Of a DNA stretch of 64,000 bases, positions 38,183 to 48,844 are shown one piece after another. The position numbers and the translations under genes were made by a program. Under the pieces are notes generated by a model. That model was not told the origin of the DNA and ran no database searches. It saw only the letters and a program-made list of their open reading frames with translations. Source of the DNA: Gammaproteobacteria bacterium (GTDB taxonomy: Bacteria > Pseudomonadota > Gammaproteobacteria > Pseudomonadales > Azotimanducaceae); the NCBI GenBank assembly GCA_002690865.1, contig NZGG01000009.1, positions 115,317 through 179,316 of the forward strand, given 5' to 3'. The stretch's first letter is position 1, and each line of letters begins with the position of its first letter.

Positions 38183-38665
38183 ATGACTACAGTTTTGTAT
38201 CCAGGCACCTTCAATCCCATCCACAACGGACATGTTGACTTAGTTGAGCGGGCCGCTATTATTTTCGATAAGCTGATTCTAGGGATAGCAACAAGCCCCC
38301 ACAAAAGACCGACTGATCTAGAGCTTAGAGTTGAATTAGCGAGACAAGTCTTAAGTCACGTAAGTAATGTGGAAGTTCAAGGCTTCAACACTCTCACAGT
38401 AGATTTTGCAAAGCAGATGGGTGCAAAAATTATTCTGAAAGGAATTCGGTCGGTCACTGACTTTGAGTATGAATTTCAAATGCTGGGCATGAACCGAGTA
38501 TTGCAGCCCGGACTTGAAACTGTTTTTCTCGCCCCCTCTGAGCAATACTCCTATATAAGTTCAACACTAGTGCGACAAATCGCGAGCTATGGGGGAGATG
38601 TTACTGAATTCGTACCTGCCCCCGTAGCCAATGCGCTAGGTAACGGTGACATACAATTAGGCTAA
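38183..38665 (+). CDS. coaD: phosphopantetheine adenylyltransferase
   Basis: Nucleotidyltransferase making dephospho-CoA. The HxGH motif is in YPGTFNPIHNGHVDLVERA, with GIRSVTDFEYEFQM and YSYISSTLVRQIA. Length is 160 aa. It converges on mutM with a 4-bp overlap. CoaBC, the preceding enzyme of CoA synthesis, is encoded about 3.5 kb downstream. Confidence 0.97.
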   Translation: MTTVLYPGTFNPIHNGHVDLVERAAIIFDKLILGIATSPHKRPTDLELRVELARQVLSHVSNVEVQGFNTLTVDFAKQMGAKIILKGIRSVTDFEYEFQMLGMNRVLQPGLETVFLAPSEQYSYISSTLVRQIASYGGDVTEFVPAPVANALGNGDIQLG

Positions 38666-39474
38666 CGCTGGCATTTTGTGCAAAAAATAGTGCTCCTACC
38701 AACTTGCCTGATTTCTTTTAGAATCAAACCACATTTCACGCATGGTAAATTCTTCCTTCCATACACATCAAGTCGGGATCGAAAGTAACCAGGGGAACCA
38801 TTTTGTCGAACAAAATCTTTAAGGGTGGTCCCACCAGCTTCAATAGCCTCTAATAACACATATTTAATTTCTTCGACCAAACGCGCATATCGCATACTGC
38901 TTACACGCATTGCGGATCGATCTGGTCGAATTCCCGCTCTGAAAAGAGCCTCATTAGCGTAGATATTCCCGACGCCCACGACAACGCGGCTGTTCATTAT
39001 TAGGGCTTTCACCGAAATACGACGACCCCTAGATTTGTCATATAGATAGTTTGAGGAAAATTCGTCAGATAAAGGTTCTGGACCAAGGCCATTTACGAGG
39101 GGGTGCGAATCTTCCCCTGCTAACCAAAATATAGAACCGAAACGACGGGGATCTCTATAGCGTAAAACTATTCCGTTCAGAAATTCAATATCAATATGAT
39201 CGTGTTTCTCCGGATTAATCCAGCGAGATAAGATGCGCAGACTTCCTGACATACCTAAATGCAACATTAACCTCCCTAATGGAGTGCATAAAAAAAGGTA
39301 CTTTGCTCGGCGGTCCACGAGACACACAGTCTGACCTAAAATAGGTTTCCCTATATCCTCAGCTACTGTCCAGCGTAATCTCGTTTCGCGCACCACAATG
39401 CGACTAACCGTCTCACCAATAATATAGGGCGCTATCCCTCGTCGTGTAGTCTCAACTTCGGGTAGTTCAGGCAT
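38662..39474 (-). CDS. mutM: formamidopyrimidine-DNA glycosylase
   Basis: Bifunctional base-excision repair glycosylase/AP lyase for oxidised purines. After Met removal, P1 and E2 (PELPEVETTRRG) are the catalytic residues; LHLGMSGSLR carries the conserved Lys/Met region, and the C-terminal zinc finger is CVKCG...CTKCQ. Length is 270 aa. Divergent from the hydantoinase-like gene. Confidence 0.96.
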   Translation of the reverse strand: MPELPEVETTRRGIAPYIIGETVSRIVVRETRLRWTVAEDIGKPILGQTVCLVDRRAKYLFLCTPLGRLMLHLGMSGSLRILSRWINPEKHDHIDIEFLNGIVLRYRDPRRFGSIFWLAGEDSHPLVNGLGPEPLSDEFSSNYLYDKSRGRRISVKALIMNSRVVVGVGNIYANEALFRAGIRPDRSAMRVSSMRYARLVEEIKYVLLEAIEAGGTTLKDFVRQNGSPGYFRSRLDVYGRKNLPCVKCGLILKEIRQVGRSTIFCTKCQR

Positions 39475-39540
39475 ATAAATAAAAAGTTAGGCAAAAACTA
39501 ATGATATCCTTGTTGAACAATCTATGCAGTTTATAAATTT

Positions 39541-41502
39541 ATGACCATAGAACTACTCGGAATAGATACAGGCGGAACATTTACAGACTTCGTGTACTTG
39601 GGGCAAGGGCAGTTTAAGGTCCACAAGGTTTTATCGACACCAGAAAATCCAGTATTAGCCATTGAGCAGGGAATCGACGATCTGGATCTTATGACGAAAA
39701 TAAAAGCCGGTACGCTACGGGTAATACATGGAACCACCGTTGCTACTAATGCCTTACTTGAAGAGAAGGGTGTCTCCACTGCTTATATAACTAATAGCGG
39801 AATGAGAGACCTATTGAAGATTGGTAGACAAACACGTTTAGAACTTTACAACCTAAAACCAAGTAAGCTGGAGCCACCTATCGAAGATTCTTTAATATTT
39901 GAAGTGGGTGGTCGGCATAATTCGGTGGGACAAGAAATTGAACCCCTTAACCAAGAGGAACTTCGAAATCTAAAAAAGGCAGTTCAATCGAAAAAACCTA
40001 AGTCTATCGCTATCAATTTACTTTTTTCATACATGAATAATGACCATGAGAAAAGAATTGAAGCTTTATTTACGGATGACTATTTCATTTCTAGATCTTC
40101 CTACCTGTTACCCGAACAGAATGAATATGAACGAGGGATGACTACTTGGATTAATGCCTGGATTGGCCCACTGATTAATAAATATATGTTGTCATTAACA
40201 CGTTTTTTTTCTCCCAATCCAATATCAATACTACAATCAAATGCCACAACTATCGCTTCACACCAAGCTAGTAAGAGAGCTGCAAATTTGATCCTTTCAG
40301 GACCAGCAGGAGGTCTAACGGCAGTCCGTCTTTTCCAATCTAGCGACGTTATTAGTTTCGATATGGGTGGAACCTCAACCGATGTATCATTGTTAAGGGA
40401 CGATATTCGTCTCAAAAATATTAGGGTGGTTGGAAAATTTCCACTAGCGGTCCCGATGGCAGATATCCATACGATAGGTGCGGGTGGAGGCTCAATAGCC
40501 TTCATCGATAAAGGAGGCCTACTACAAGTTGGCCCAGAGTCTGCGGGAGCGAAACCTGGCCCAGCCTGTTATGGAATGGGTGGTGATAGACCTACTGTTA
40601 CTGATGCTAATCTAATCTTAGGTAGACTCGTACCAGACACTTTTTTAGGAGGAACTATACCGCTTTATCTTGATAAAGCAGTTAATGCAGTTTCTCCGCT
40701 CGCCGAGAGACTCTCACTGAATATTCATCAAACAGCCCTGGGAATTGTGAGTATCGCTAACGAAAGCATGACCCAAGCACTAAGGCATATCTCTATTCAA
40801 AGGGGCTTCGATCCCTCCAGGTTCACCTTAGTTTGCTTTGGTGGCGCCGGCGGTCTCCATATATGCGAATTGGCGAAAGCGATGAATATAACGAGGGCGA
40901 TGATACCGATAATGAGTGGAGTATTATCGGCATTGGGAATGATAGCGACAAATCCGGGACGCGAACTTACGCGAACTTATTGTAAGCTCTTAGATAAAAT
41001 TAAAAGGGAGGAAATACATTTACTATGTGAAGACTTACTCACTTCTGGAGTAAACGAATTGAAAGCTGAAGGCGTTATTAACATAACTCATCAATTCAGC
41101 ATGGATTTGAGATATCTTGGTCAAACCTCAACTATTCGCGTACCATTCACAAACATTTCAACGAGTAAAAAACAATTCAACGAGATTCACCAACAACAAT
41201 ATGGTCACAAGCACGAACTGCCAATTGAACTACTCAACTTAAGATTACACTTAGAAGCACAACCGTTACCTCTTCGAATACCAAAACTTAAAATAGCTGG
41301 CAACACTAAACCAGTCCGCTTCGTTGACCTACCCGAAGTAGGAAAAAGCGTACCAATATTTTCGAGAGAAAATCTGGCACCAAAACAGAAACTAGCTGGA
41401 CCAGCTTTAATATCAGACAGCCACTCAACCACATTGGTAATGCGTGGCTGGGAATTAGAAGTGGATAACGTAGGAAATCTTTGGCTCAACTTAGCTAAGT
41501 AA
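39541..41502 (+). CDS. hydantoinase/oxoprolinase family protein (HyuA-like)
   Basis: ASKHA-fold ATPase with DTGGTFTDFVY at the N-terminus, GTTVATNALLEEKG, the second phosphate motif SFDMGGTSTDVSLL and IGAGGGSIAFID, plus GGAGGLHICELA. These define the HyuA half of N-methylhydantoinase/5-oxoprolinase enzymes. At 653 aa it lacks the HyuB half, and no HyuB gene is nearby, so substrate is unknown. A TATAAA at 39532-39537 sits so close to the ATG that the mRNA could be nearly leaderless; no Shine-Dalgarno is seen. It interrupts the usual mutM-rpmG-rpmB neighbourhood. Confidence 0.85.
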   Translation: MTIELLGIDTGGTFTDFVYLGQGQFKVHKVLSTPENPVLAIEQGIDDLDLMTKIKAGTLRVIHGTTVATNALLEEKGVSTAYITNSGMRDLLKIGRQTRLELYNLKPSKLEPPIEDSLIFEVGGRHNSVGQEIEPLNQEELRNLKKAVQSKKPKSIAINLLFSYMNNDHEKRIEALFTDDYFISRSSYLLPEQNEYERGMTTWINAWIGPLINKYMLSLTRFFSPNPISILQSNATTIASHQASKRAANLILSGPAGGLTAVRLFQSSDVISFDMGGTSTDVSLLRDDIRLKNIRVVGKFPLAVPMADIHTIGAGGGSIAFIDKGGLLQVGPESAGAKPGPACYGMGGDRPTVTDANLILGRLVPDTFLGGTIPLYLDKAVNAVSPLAERLSLNIHQTALGIVSIANESMTQALRHISIQRGFDPSRFTLVCFGGAGGLHICELAKAMNITRAMIPIMSGVLSALGMIATNPGRELTRTYCKLLDKIKREEIHLLCEDLLTSGVNELKAEGVINITHQFSMDLRYLGQTSTIRVPFTNISTSKKQFNEIHQQQYGHKHELPIELLNLRLHLEAQPLPLRIPKLKIAGNTKPVRFVDLPEVGKSVPIFSRENLAPKQKLAGPALISDSHSTTLVMRGWELEVDNVGNLWLNLAK

Positions 41503-41506
41503 GCTT

Positions 41507-41662
41507 CTACTTGATTTTACCTTCTTTATATACGACATGCTTACGCACAACAGGATCGAATTTCTTAATCTCCATTTTTTCAGGCATCGTTCGTTTGTTC
41601 TTACTAGTGGTGTAGTAATGACCAGTACCGGCAGTAGATTCAAGCTTAATTTTTTCTCTCAT
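41507..41662 (-). CDS. rpmG: 50S ribosomal protein L33
   Basis: 51-aa basic protein: [21 protein letters not shown], then [19 protein letters not shown], a full match to bacterial L33. It has no cysteines, so it is the zinc-free form usual in proteobacteria. It lies 2 bp after rpmB on the same strand, the standard rpmB-rpmG operon. Confidence 0.96.
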   Translation of the reverse strand: MREKIKLESTAGTGHYYTTSKNKRTMPEKMEIKKFDPVVRKHVVYKEGKIK

Positions 41663-41664
41663 GC

Positions 41665-41901
41665 TCAGACCCTCTCCCCGCGCGCGCGAATTTCATCTAT
41701 AACCTGATTAATCCCTTTCTTATCGATTATCCGCATTCCCTTAGCGGATACCCTTAATTTGACGTATCTCTGTTCAGTTTCTAACCAGAATCTATGGTCA
41801 TGCACATTAGGCAGAAACCTGCGCCGCGTCTTATTATGTGCGTGGGATACATTGTTACCAGTCATTGGTCGCTTCCCCGTAACTTGACATATCTTGGACA
41901 T
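41665..41901 (-). CDS. rpmB: 50S ribosomal protein L28
   Basis: 78-aa protein beginning [23 protein letters not shown] and containing [14 protein letters not shown], diagnostic of L28. The start at 41901 is chosen by homology; an upstream in-frame extension has no support. radC, often upstream of rpmB in relatives, is absent. Confidence 0.96.
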   Translation of the reverse strand: MSKICQVTGKRPMTGNNVSHAHNKTRRRFLPNVHDHRFWLETEQRYVKLRVSAKGMRIIDKKGINQVIDEIRARGERV

Positions 41902-42224
41902 CTTCGTTGCTCTTAGATAATAGCTTTTCGTAGAGCAAAGCTTTATACCAGAAGGATCAAGCCAATTCAACGCTCAAAGTACGCTCTCTCTTAAAGATAA
42001 AGGTCCTTTAAAGCAGTCATTCGACCAATGATTGGGGAATGTTTCTCTCTTAGTCGAGCTTGAATCCGATAACTAAATTAGCTTCACGCAAAAGAGATAT
42101 CTACTTACTATTATAAAGGGGTTGGATGAACGAGGGAGAATGGTACTATTTGTAAGAGAACACGAAGGTTTTTTATGATAACTAGCTCTTCGCTTACTAT
42201 CCCATTTGCTTGAGGGTTAAATAA
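41902..42224. other. 323-bp divergent gap between rpmB and coaBC
   Basis: No convincing gene. It should hold the rpmBG promoter (a minus-strand TATAAT at 42110-42115 without a good -35) and the coaBC promoter. A short palindrome AAAGGTCCTTT lies at about 42000-42010. GAGGG lies 9 bases before the coaBC ATG. radC, commonly present here in relatives, has left no readable remnant. Confidence 0.4.
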
Positions 42225-43445
42225 ATGCAGACTCTGACAAATAAACGAGTACTCCTTGGCGTCACGGGTGGGATCGCTGCGTATAAAAGTGCCGAATTAA
42301 TACGCCATCTACAAGAACAAGGCAGCGAAGTCAGGGTTGTAATGACAGAGGCTGCTACTGAGTTTATAACCCCTTTGACACTGCAAGCTCTTTCTCAAAA
42401 TCCGGTTCATATTGGTCTTTTAGACAGAGAAACTGAGTCCGCCATGGGCCACATCGAACTGGCTCGTTGGGCAGATCTAATCTTGGTAGCCCCTGCCACG
42501 TCAAATTTTATTGCTAAGTTAGTAGGCGGTCATGCGAATGATTTATTAACTACAATTTGCCTAGCAGCCAAATGCCCACTAGCGATAGCACCAGCCATGA
42601 ATCAAGCCATGTGGGGTAACTCATCAACGATGGCTAATTGTGAAATACTTTTAAAGCGTGGAATACATTTTTTTGGACCAGAAAAGGGGCTGCAAGCTTG
42701 TGGCGAAGAGGGCCCAGGCAGGCTTCTTGATATTGAGACCATAGTTATTCGAGCTAGCTCTTTGTTCGATACGGGAGCATTAAATGGCAAATACTTAGTT
42801 ATTACTGCAGGACCTACGCGTGAAGCTATCGATCCCGTTAGATTCATATCTAATCACAGTTCAGGGAAACAAGGTTATGCGATAGCTGAGGCTGCGTTAG
42901 ATGCTGGCGCTAGAGTAACCTTAATTTCTGGACCAACCAGTATTGAGGCACCAGCTAAAGCACACCTAATTCGAGTTAACAGCGCAGACGAGATGTATGA
43001 AGAGGTCCACAAAGTCGCTATGAACGCTGATATTTTTATCGGGGTTGCTGCTGTAGCGGATTATCGGCCTAAAACAGTTGCCAAGCAAAAAATGAAAAAA
43101 TCTGACACTTTAGTAAACAATAGTTGGCCTCTCGAACTAATACAAAATCGTGATATTATCCAGAGCGTTGCGAATTACCCTAGTAGGCCATTTACTGTTG
43201 GTTTTGCCGCAGAAACTACGAATATCATCTCGCATGCCAAACAAAAGCTGATAAAAAAGAATCTTGATATGATAATTGCCAATGATGTCAGCGACGATTC
43301 GGTAGGGTTCAATAGTGATGAGAACAAAACTACCGTTCTTTGGAAAAATCACCAAAAGGAACTACCTATGATGTCTAAGGCAGCCACTGCCTCTCATATT
43401 ATAGCGATAATTGCAGAAACTCTTGATAAAGACACTGATGATTAA
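42225..43445 (+). CDS. coaBC: bifunctional phosphopantothenoylcysteine decarboxylase/synthetase
   Basis: Two steps of coenzyme A synthesis. The N-terminal flavoprotein CoaC domain has [19 protein letters not shown] and APAMNQAMW. The C-terminal CoaB domain has [29 protein letters not shown] and the KMKK lysine motif. Length is 406 aa. It overlaps dut by 8 bp. Confidence 0.96.
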   Translation: MQTLTNKRVLLGVTGGIAAYKSAELIRHLQEQGSEVRVVMTEAATEFITPLTLQALSQNPVHIGLLDRETESAMGHIELARWADLILVAPATSNFIAKLVGGHANDLLTTICLAAKCPLAIAPAMNQAMWGNSSTMANCEILLKRGIHFFGPEKGLQACGEEGPGRLLDIETIVIRASSLFDTGALNGKYLVITAGPTREAIDPVRFISNHSSGKQGYAIAEAALDAGARVTLISGPTSIEAPAKAHLIRVNSADEMYEEVHKVAMNADIFIGVAAVADYRPKTVAKQKMKKSDTLVNNSWPLELIQNRDIIQSVANYPSRPFTVGFAAETTNIISHAKQKLIKKNLDMIIANDVSDDSVGFNSDENKTTVLWKNHQKELPMMSKAATASHIIAIIAETLDKDTDD

Positions 43446-43893
43446 CGTCCAGCTAAAAATTCTAAGTCCACTCATAGGCAAAGATATTCCTCTTCCAAGT
43501 TATTCAACAGATGGATCAGCAGGTCTCGATCTACGTGCGTGCGTAAAATCAAACCTGGTCATTGAGCCAAACTCTAGTGAGTTGATCCCAACAGGTATAG
43601 CAATCTATCTTAGCGACCCTTCTCTAGCTGGTGTTATTTTGCCAAGATCAGGACTCGGGCATAAACACGGTATCGTATTAGGAAACCTTGTAGGATTAAT
43701 TGATTCCGACTATCAGGGAGAACTAATGATTTCGTGTTGGAATCGTGGGAAGAAGGCATTCACTATTGAGAAAGGGGACCGAATTGCCCAGTTAGTAGTG
43801 ATCCCGGTAGTTCAAACGCAATTTGTCGAAGTTAAAAATTTTACTGAAACAAATCGCGGTATCAGTGGTTTTGGGTCTTCTGGAAAAAATTAG
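43438..43893 (+). CDS. dut: dUTP pyrophosphatase
   Basis: Trimeric dUTPase that prevents uracil incorporation and supplies dUMP. All five motifs are present, including [45 protein letters not shown] and the C-terminal [10 protein letters not shown] arm. I chose the ATG at 43438 (151 aa), inside the coaBC end, matching E. coli Dut. algC, next in pseudomonads, is absent. Confidence 0.96.
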   Translation: MINVQLKILSPLIGKDIPLPSYSTDGSAGLDLRACVKSNLVIEPNSSELIPTGIAIYLSDPSLAGVILPRSGLGHKHGIVLGNLVGLIDSDYQGELMISCWNRGKKAFTIEKGDRIAQLVVIPVVQTQFVEVKNFTETNRGISGFGSSGKN

Positions 43894-43902
43894 AATAAGG
43901 TA

Positions 43903-44909
<1,007 letters not shown>

Positions 44910-44910
44910 G

Positions 44911-45528
44911 GTGAATGCAAACCAAAAGGTAACACGTAAGGAGCAAATTCTTTTAGCGCTGGCCTCTATGCTAGAGGAAAGCCCAGGCTCAAGAGTAACC
45001 ACTTCCGGATTAGCGCAGAAGGTCGGCGTGTCGGAAGCGGCTCTCTATCGGCACTTTCCCAGTAAAAACAAGATATTTGAAACCTTAATCGAATTTATTG
45101 AAGAGACCATTTTTTCAAGAATCTCAATTATCCTAACGGAAGAAACTTCGACTATAGCGAGGATACAGCAAATTATTTATTTGCTATTGACCTTTAGCGA
45201 ACGAAACCCTGGAATAACAAGACTCCTGACAGGGGACCCTTTGGCAGGGGAATCAGAGCACTTGCGTATTCGCGTTAATCAGTTCTTTGACCGTTATGAA
45301 ACCCAGCTAAAACAAGTCCTCCGCGAGGGTGAAATCCGCGATGGACAAAAGTTGAACATAGATATCCAGGCTGCAGCCAACTTGATGTTAAACTGCACAG
45401 AAGGGAAAGTTTCCCATTTTGTAAGAAGTAACTTTAGACGTCTCCCGACCAAAAACTGGGACGAGCAATGGGAAGTAATTCAAAGTATTATTTTTTCGCA
45501 TCGGACAAGCACAATGAATCAGCCCTAG
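44911..45528 (+). CDS. slmA: nucleoid occlusion factor SlmA
   Basis: TetR-fold DNA-binding protein that blocks FtsZ assembly over the nucleoid. The helix-turn-helix TTSGLAQKVGVSEAALYRHFPSKNK and following FETLIEFIEETIFSRI closely match SlmA, as do FSERNPGITRLLTGDPL and QLKQVLREGEIR. GTG start; length 205 aa. Position between argB and pyrE fits SlmA/Ttk in other gammaproteobacteria. Confidence 0.92.
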   Translation: MNANQKVTRKEQILLALASMLEESPGSRVTTSGLAQKVGVSEAALYRHFPSKNKIFETLIEFIEETIFSRISIILTEETSTIARIQQIIYLLLTFSERNPGITRLLTGDPLAGESEHLRIRVNQFFDRYETQLKQVLREGEIRDGQKLNIDIQAAANLMLNCTEGKVSHFVRSNFRRLPTKNWDEQWEVIQSIIFSHRTSTMNQP

Positions 45529-45530
45529 GT

Positions 45531-46184
45531 CTACCCAACCAAAATGCCATATTGTTTTCGATAATCACTAATCAGTCTCAAAACGTTTTCATCCAAGTTG
45601 TTCTCTTCAAGATATTCAATGATCGTATCTAATTGGATGATACTGATCACATCAATTCCAAATTCATGCTGGACTTCTTGGATAGCTGACAATTTCCCAC
45701 TACCTTTTTCCTGACGATCAATTCCAACAAGAATACCGCTAACGCTTGCCCCAATCTCACTTAGAATGTTCATTGATTCGCGAACTGCGGTACCTGCTGT
45801 AATGACATCATCAATGATTACAACCTTACCATCAACATCAGCACCAACAATGAGGCCACCCTCGCCGTGATCCTTCAGCTCTTTTCTATTAAAAGCGTAG
45901 GGAACATCAAGCCCAAATTGATCATATAACGCTACCGATGTTGCACTGACTAAAGGAATACCCTTATAAGCAGGCCCGAAAAGCACCTCGTAAGGTAGCC
46001 CTGAATCAATAAGTGCTGCAGCATAGAAGTAACCTACCCTAGAAAGTCTCTGCCCAGTATCAAAGGCCCCTGCATTAAAAAAATACGGACTAATCCGACC
46101 AGATTTCAACTGATACTCGCCAAACGATAAAACGCCAGCCCCTAATGCATATTCAATAAAGTCAGATTGATATTTTGCTAGCAT
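45531..46184 (-). CDS. pyrE: orotate phosphoribosyltransferase
   Basis: Joins orotate to PRPP in UMP synthesis. KSGRISPYFFNAGAF, FGPAYKGIPL, FNRKELKDHGEGG and the PRPP motif VVIIDDVITAGTAVRES are canonical. The ATG at 46184 (217 aa) fits E. coli PyrE better than a TTG four codons upstream. Convergent with slmA, 3 bp apart. It follows rph by about 15 bp, the known rph-pyrE operon. Confidence 0.96.
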   Translation of the reverse strand: MLAKYQSDFIEYALGAGVLSFGEYQLKSGRISPYFFNAGAFDTGQRLSRVGYFYAAALIDSGLPYEVLFGPAYKGIPLVSATSVALYDQFGLDVPYAFNRKELKDHGEGGLIVGADVDGKVVIIDDVITAGTAVRESMNILSEIGASVSGILVGIDRQEKGSGKLSAIQEVQHEFGIDVISIIQLDTIIEYLEENNLDENVLRLISDYRKQYGILVG

Positions 46185-46199
46185 TTTGTATTCCAATAA

Positions 46200-46898
46200 C
46201 TAATCTAAGAGAGTCATTTTTTGAATATTAATAAGTTCTTGGATGCCTTTCTCAGCAAGGCACAACATCGAATTCAATTCGTTCCTACTGAATGGTGAAG
46301 CTTCGGCAGTTCCCTGGATCTCAATAAATTCCGATCGCTCATTCATAACGATGTTCATATCAGTGTCAGCAGTAGAATCCTCGCTATAGTCAAGATCCAA
46401 CATAGCTTTCCCCTTCACAACACCGACAGAAACTGAAGCCACGAGTCTTGTTTCTACTTCATAAGGTTTTAATGCCTGAAGTAATGCAACGCAGGCCCCC
46501 GTTATCGAGGCCGTGCGAGTGCCTCCATCTGCTTGAATAACATCGCAGTCAACACGGACAGTTTTTTCCCCCAATTTATCTATATCGACGGCCGCTCTCA
46601 AACTCCGTCCGATAAGACGCTGGATCTCTACCGTCCTACCACCTTGCTTTCCCCGAGCAGCCTCTCGGTCCATACGTGAATCAGTTGATCTAGGTATCAT
46701 TCCATATTCAGATGTGATCCATCCTTTACCCGATCCCCGTAAAAATCTTGGGACGCCGGACTCAATTGAAGCGGTACAGATTATCCTAGTATCGCCAAAT
46801 GAGACAAGTGCAGAGCCTTCTGCGTATTTATTGACATTGCGTTCAATCGATATATGTCTAAGCTGATCTAAATCTCTTCCATTTACTCGTTGTGACAT
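46200..46898 (-). CDS. rph: ribonuclease PH
   Basis: Phosphorolytic 3' exonuclease trimming tRNA precursors. Homology begins at [20 protein letters not shown]; further blocks are [56 protein letters not shown] and [17 protein letters not shown]. The ATG at 46898 (232 aa) is chosen over an in-frame N-terminal extension. Start is divergent from yicC. Confidence 0.96.
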   Translation of the reverse strand: MSQRVNGRDLDQLRHISIERNVNKYAEGSALVSFGDTRIICTASIESGVPRFLRGSGKGWITSEYGMIPRSTDSRMDREAARGKQGGRTVEIQRLIGRSLRAAVDIDKLGEKTVRVDCDVIQADGGTRTASITGACVALLQALKPYEVETRLVASVSVGVVKGKAMLDLDYSEDSTADTDMNIVMNERSEFIEIQGTAEASPFSRNELNSMLCLAEKGIQELINIQKMTLLD

Positions 46899-46962
46899 GA
46901 AAACTCCAAACAAATTTACATTATACTTAGGTCTTTCGCTCTTTGGGGGTATTTTAAGATTT

Positions 46963-47814
46963 ATGACTAATAGTATGACTGCATTTGCCCAAGTCAAAGC
47001 TGACAACATTATTTGGGAGATTCGTTCTTTAAATCACAGATATCTTGATATATCTTTTCGCATGCCTGAATCGTTTAGATGTATAGAAACATCTCTACGT
47101 GCAATAGCAAAAACGCAGATATTTAGAGGCAAGCTAGACTGTACCTTATATGTAAGTAATGAAGAATCACATTCGAACCTGACATTAGATGAAGATCTTT
47201 TAGCCAAATTAAAAGATCTTCAAAACTTGATTACTAAGAAAGTCGGCGCTCTTCCGACCAATAATGCTCTCGATCTTTTACACTGGCCCGGGGTTATAAA
47301 AGAACCTCAGTCAGGAACGTTCTCACAATTGGAAACCTCCAAAAAGCTTTTTGGAGTAGGAGTGAAGAAATTACAAGTGATGCGAAAAAACGAAGGTGAA
47401 GAATTAGGTCATATTGTTGAGGAGAAACTTGAGCAGTTAGCTTCTAAGGTAAGCGATATCCGCAACACCACTCCAAATATCCTGAACGAACATCAAGAAA
47501 GACTGAGATCTAGGGTCTCTGAGCTATCGTTAGAATGCGATACCGGCAGGCTTGAACAAGAATTAGTAATTTTAGCCAACAAATCTGATATCGCTGAAGA
47601 AATCGATCGGCTTGATACTCACATTCGGGAAATAAGAAATACTCTTAGATTGGGAGAAAGTATCGGGCGGCGTCTAGATTTTTTAATGCAGGAACTTAAT
47701 CGAGAGGCAAATACATTATCATCTAAGGCATTGAGTACTGGAACTACACTATCTGCAGTTGATATGAAAGTGCTGATTGAGCAAATGCGAGAGCAGATTC
47801 AAAACATTGAGTAA
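46963..47814 (+). CDS. yicC: YicC family endoribonuclease
   Basis: N-terminus [35 protein letters not shown] is the YicC signature; the C-terminal DUF1732 half has [12 protein letters not shown]...[18 protein letters not shown]. YicC homologues have been reported as RNases. The ATG at 46963 gives 283 aa and matches the family start. Its end overlaps the gmk start; yicC-gmk-rpoZ-spoT is a common order. Confidence 0.92.
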   Translation: MTNSMTAFAQVKADNIIWEIRSLNHRYLDISFRMPESFRCIETSLRAIAKTQIFRGKLDCTLYVSNEESHSNLTLDEDLLAKLKDLQNLITKKVGALPTNNALDLLHWPGVIKEPQSGTFSQLETSKKLFGVGVKKLQVMRKNEGEELGHIVEEKLEQLASKVSDIRNTTPNILNEHQERLRSRVSELSLECDTGRLEQELVILANKSDIAEEIDRLDTHIREIRNTLRLGESIGRRLDFLMQELNREANTLSSKALSTGTTLSAVDMKVLIEQMREQIQNIE

Positions 47815-48442
47815 TCGAAATGGTAATCTCTTTATTATTTCAGCACCCTCTGGAGCAGGAAAAACGTCCCTAGTCACAGCAGTCGTTGATTCTAGAAGAA
47901 ATGTTAGGGTTTCAGTTTCCCACACAACCCGGCTACCAAGACCCGAGGAAAAAAGTGGTCGCAATTATTTTTTTATCTCCAAACAGAAATTCAAACTTAT
48001 GGACGAAGCCGGAGATTTTGTGGAGCAGGCTAATGTATTTGGAAATCTCTACGGGACTAGTCGCGAAGAAATACGAAGAAGTATAAACAACGGAAACGAT
48101 CTTATTCTCGAAATTGATTGGCAAGGGGCAGCCAAGATAAGAAGTTCAGATCAGCCAATACTCGATATTTTTATATTACCACCGTCCATAGATTCACTTC
48201 AAAGTCGATTAACTAAACGTGGTCAAGATAATAGGGAAACTATTAATTTTCGGATGTCCAAAGCGCTGAATGAAATTTCTCACTATGAGGAATTTACTTA
48301 CCTCATAGTAAATGATCATTTCGAGACAGCGTTGTCGGAAATCCAGGACATCCTCGACGGCAAGGGGGAAAGATTATTACTAGAAATACAAAAAGAGCGG
48401 TATAAAGATTTGATTTTGGAACTAACTACTAAAAAATGCTAG
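47807..48442 (+). CDS. gmk: guanylate kinase
   Basis: Phosphorylates GMP to GDP. P-loop ISAPSGAGKTSL, GMP-binding VSHTTRLPRPEEKSGRNYFF, GNLYGTSREEI and the lid region IDWQGAAKI are present. No ATG start exists: TTG at 47807 (211 aa) fits homology best, and another TTG at 47777 is possible. It overlaps the yicC stop. Confidence 0.95.
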   Translation: MSNRNGNLFIISAPSGAGKTSLVTAVVDSRRNVRVSVSHTTRLPRPEEKSGRNYFFISKQKFKLMDEAGDFVEQANVFGNLYGTSREEIRRSINNGNDLILEIDWQGAAKIRSSDQPILDIFILPPSIDSLQSRLTKRGQDNRETINFRMSKALNEISHYEEFTYLIVNDHFETALSEIQDILDGKGERLLLEIQKERYKDLILELTTKKC

Positions 48443-48453
48443 CGATGGCGTTA

Positions 48454-48482
48454 TTGTCAGCAACAATATTTGCCGGTAAACT
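48454..48482 (+). promoter_or_regulatory. promoter for rpoZ-spoT
   Basis: TTGTCA, 17-bp spacer, TAAACT in the 120-bp gap between gmk and rpoZ, about 80 bases before the rpoZ ATG. Confidence 0.4.
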
Positions 48483-48562
48483 TTGCGAACTCGGGTAAGT
48501 TAGTGACTGACTTTGAAAAACCTGAAGAAAAAGTACCTTCTGATTTGTGGAGAAAATAGAAT

Positions 48563-48835
48563 ATGGCCCGTGTAACAGTAGAAGACTGCCTTGAGAATGT
48601 AGCGAATCGATTCGAACTCGTGATGGTTTCCAGTAAACGTGCAAGACAGCTCGCAAATGAAGGCAAAGAAGCTATGGTGCCGCTTGAAGATGATAAACCC
48701 ACGGTAATTGCCTTAAGGGAAATCGCCGATGGATTTATAAATGCGGATATACTCGCTGAACCCAGATTAGATTACACGGAAGACTTAACTCTAGCCGCTG
48801 AAGAAGAATTCAACCAACCAAAAGTAGAATTCTAA
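48563..48835 (+). CDS. rpoZ: RNA polymerase omega subunit
   Basis: 90-aa subunit aiding assembly of RNA polymerase and part of a ppGpp site. [19 protein letters not shown] and [32 protein letters not shown] are diagnostic. Adjacent spoT makes or degrades the ligand, a conserved pairing. Confidence 0.97.
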   Translation: MARVTVEDCLENVANRFELVMVSSKRARQLANEGKEAMVPLEDDKPTVIALREIADGFINADILAEPRLDYTEDLTLAAEEEFNQPKVEF

Positions 48836-48844
48836 CTCTTCCGA

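Noticed and set aside
40101..40505. 134-codon minus-strand ORF
   Set aside because: Antisense to the HyuA-like gene and without recognisable domains.
48443..48562. Short ORF between gmk and rpoZ starting GTG ACT GAC
   Set aside because: Only 18 codons, no homology; the gap is better explained by the rpoZ promoter.
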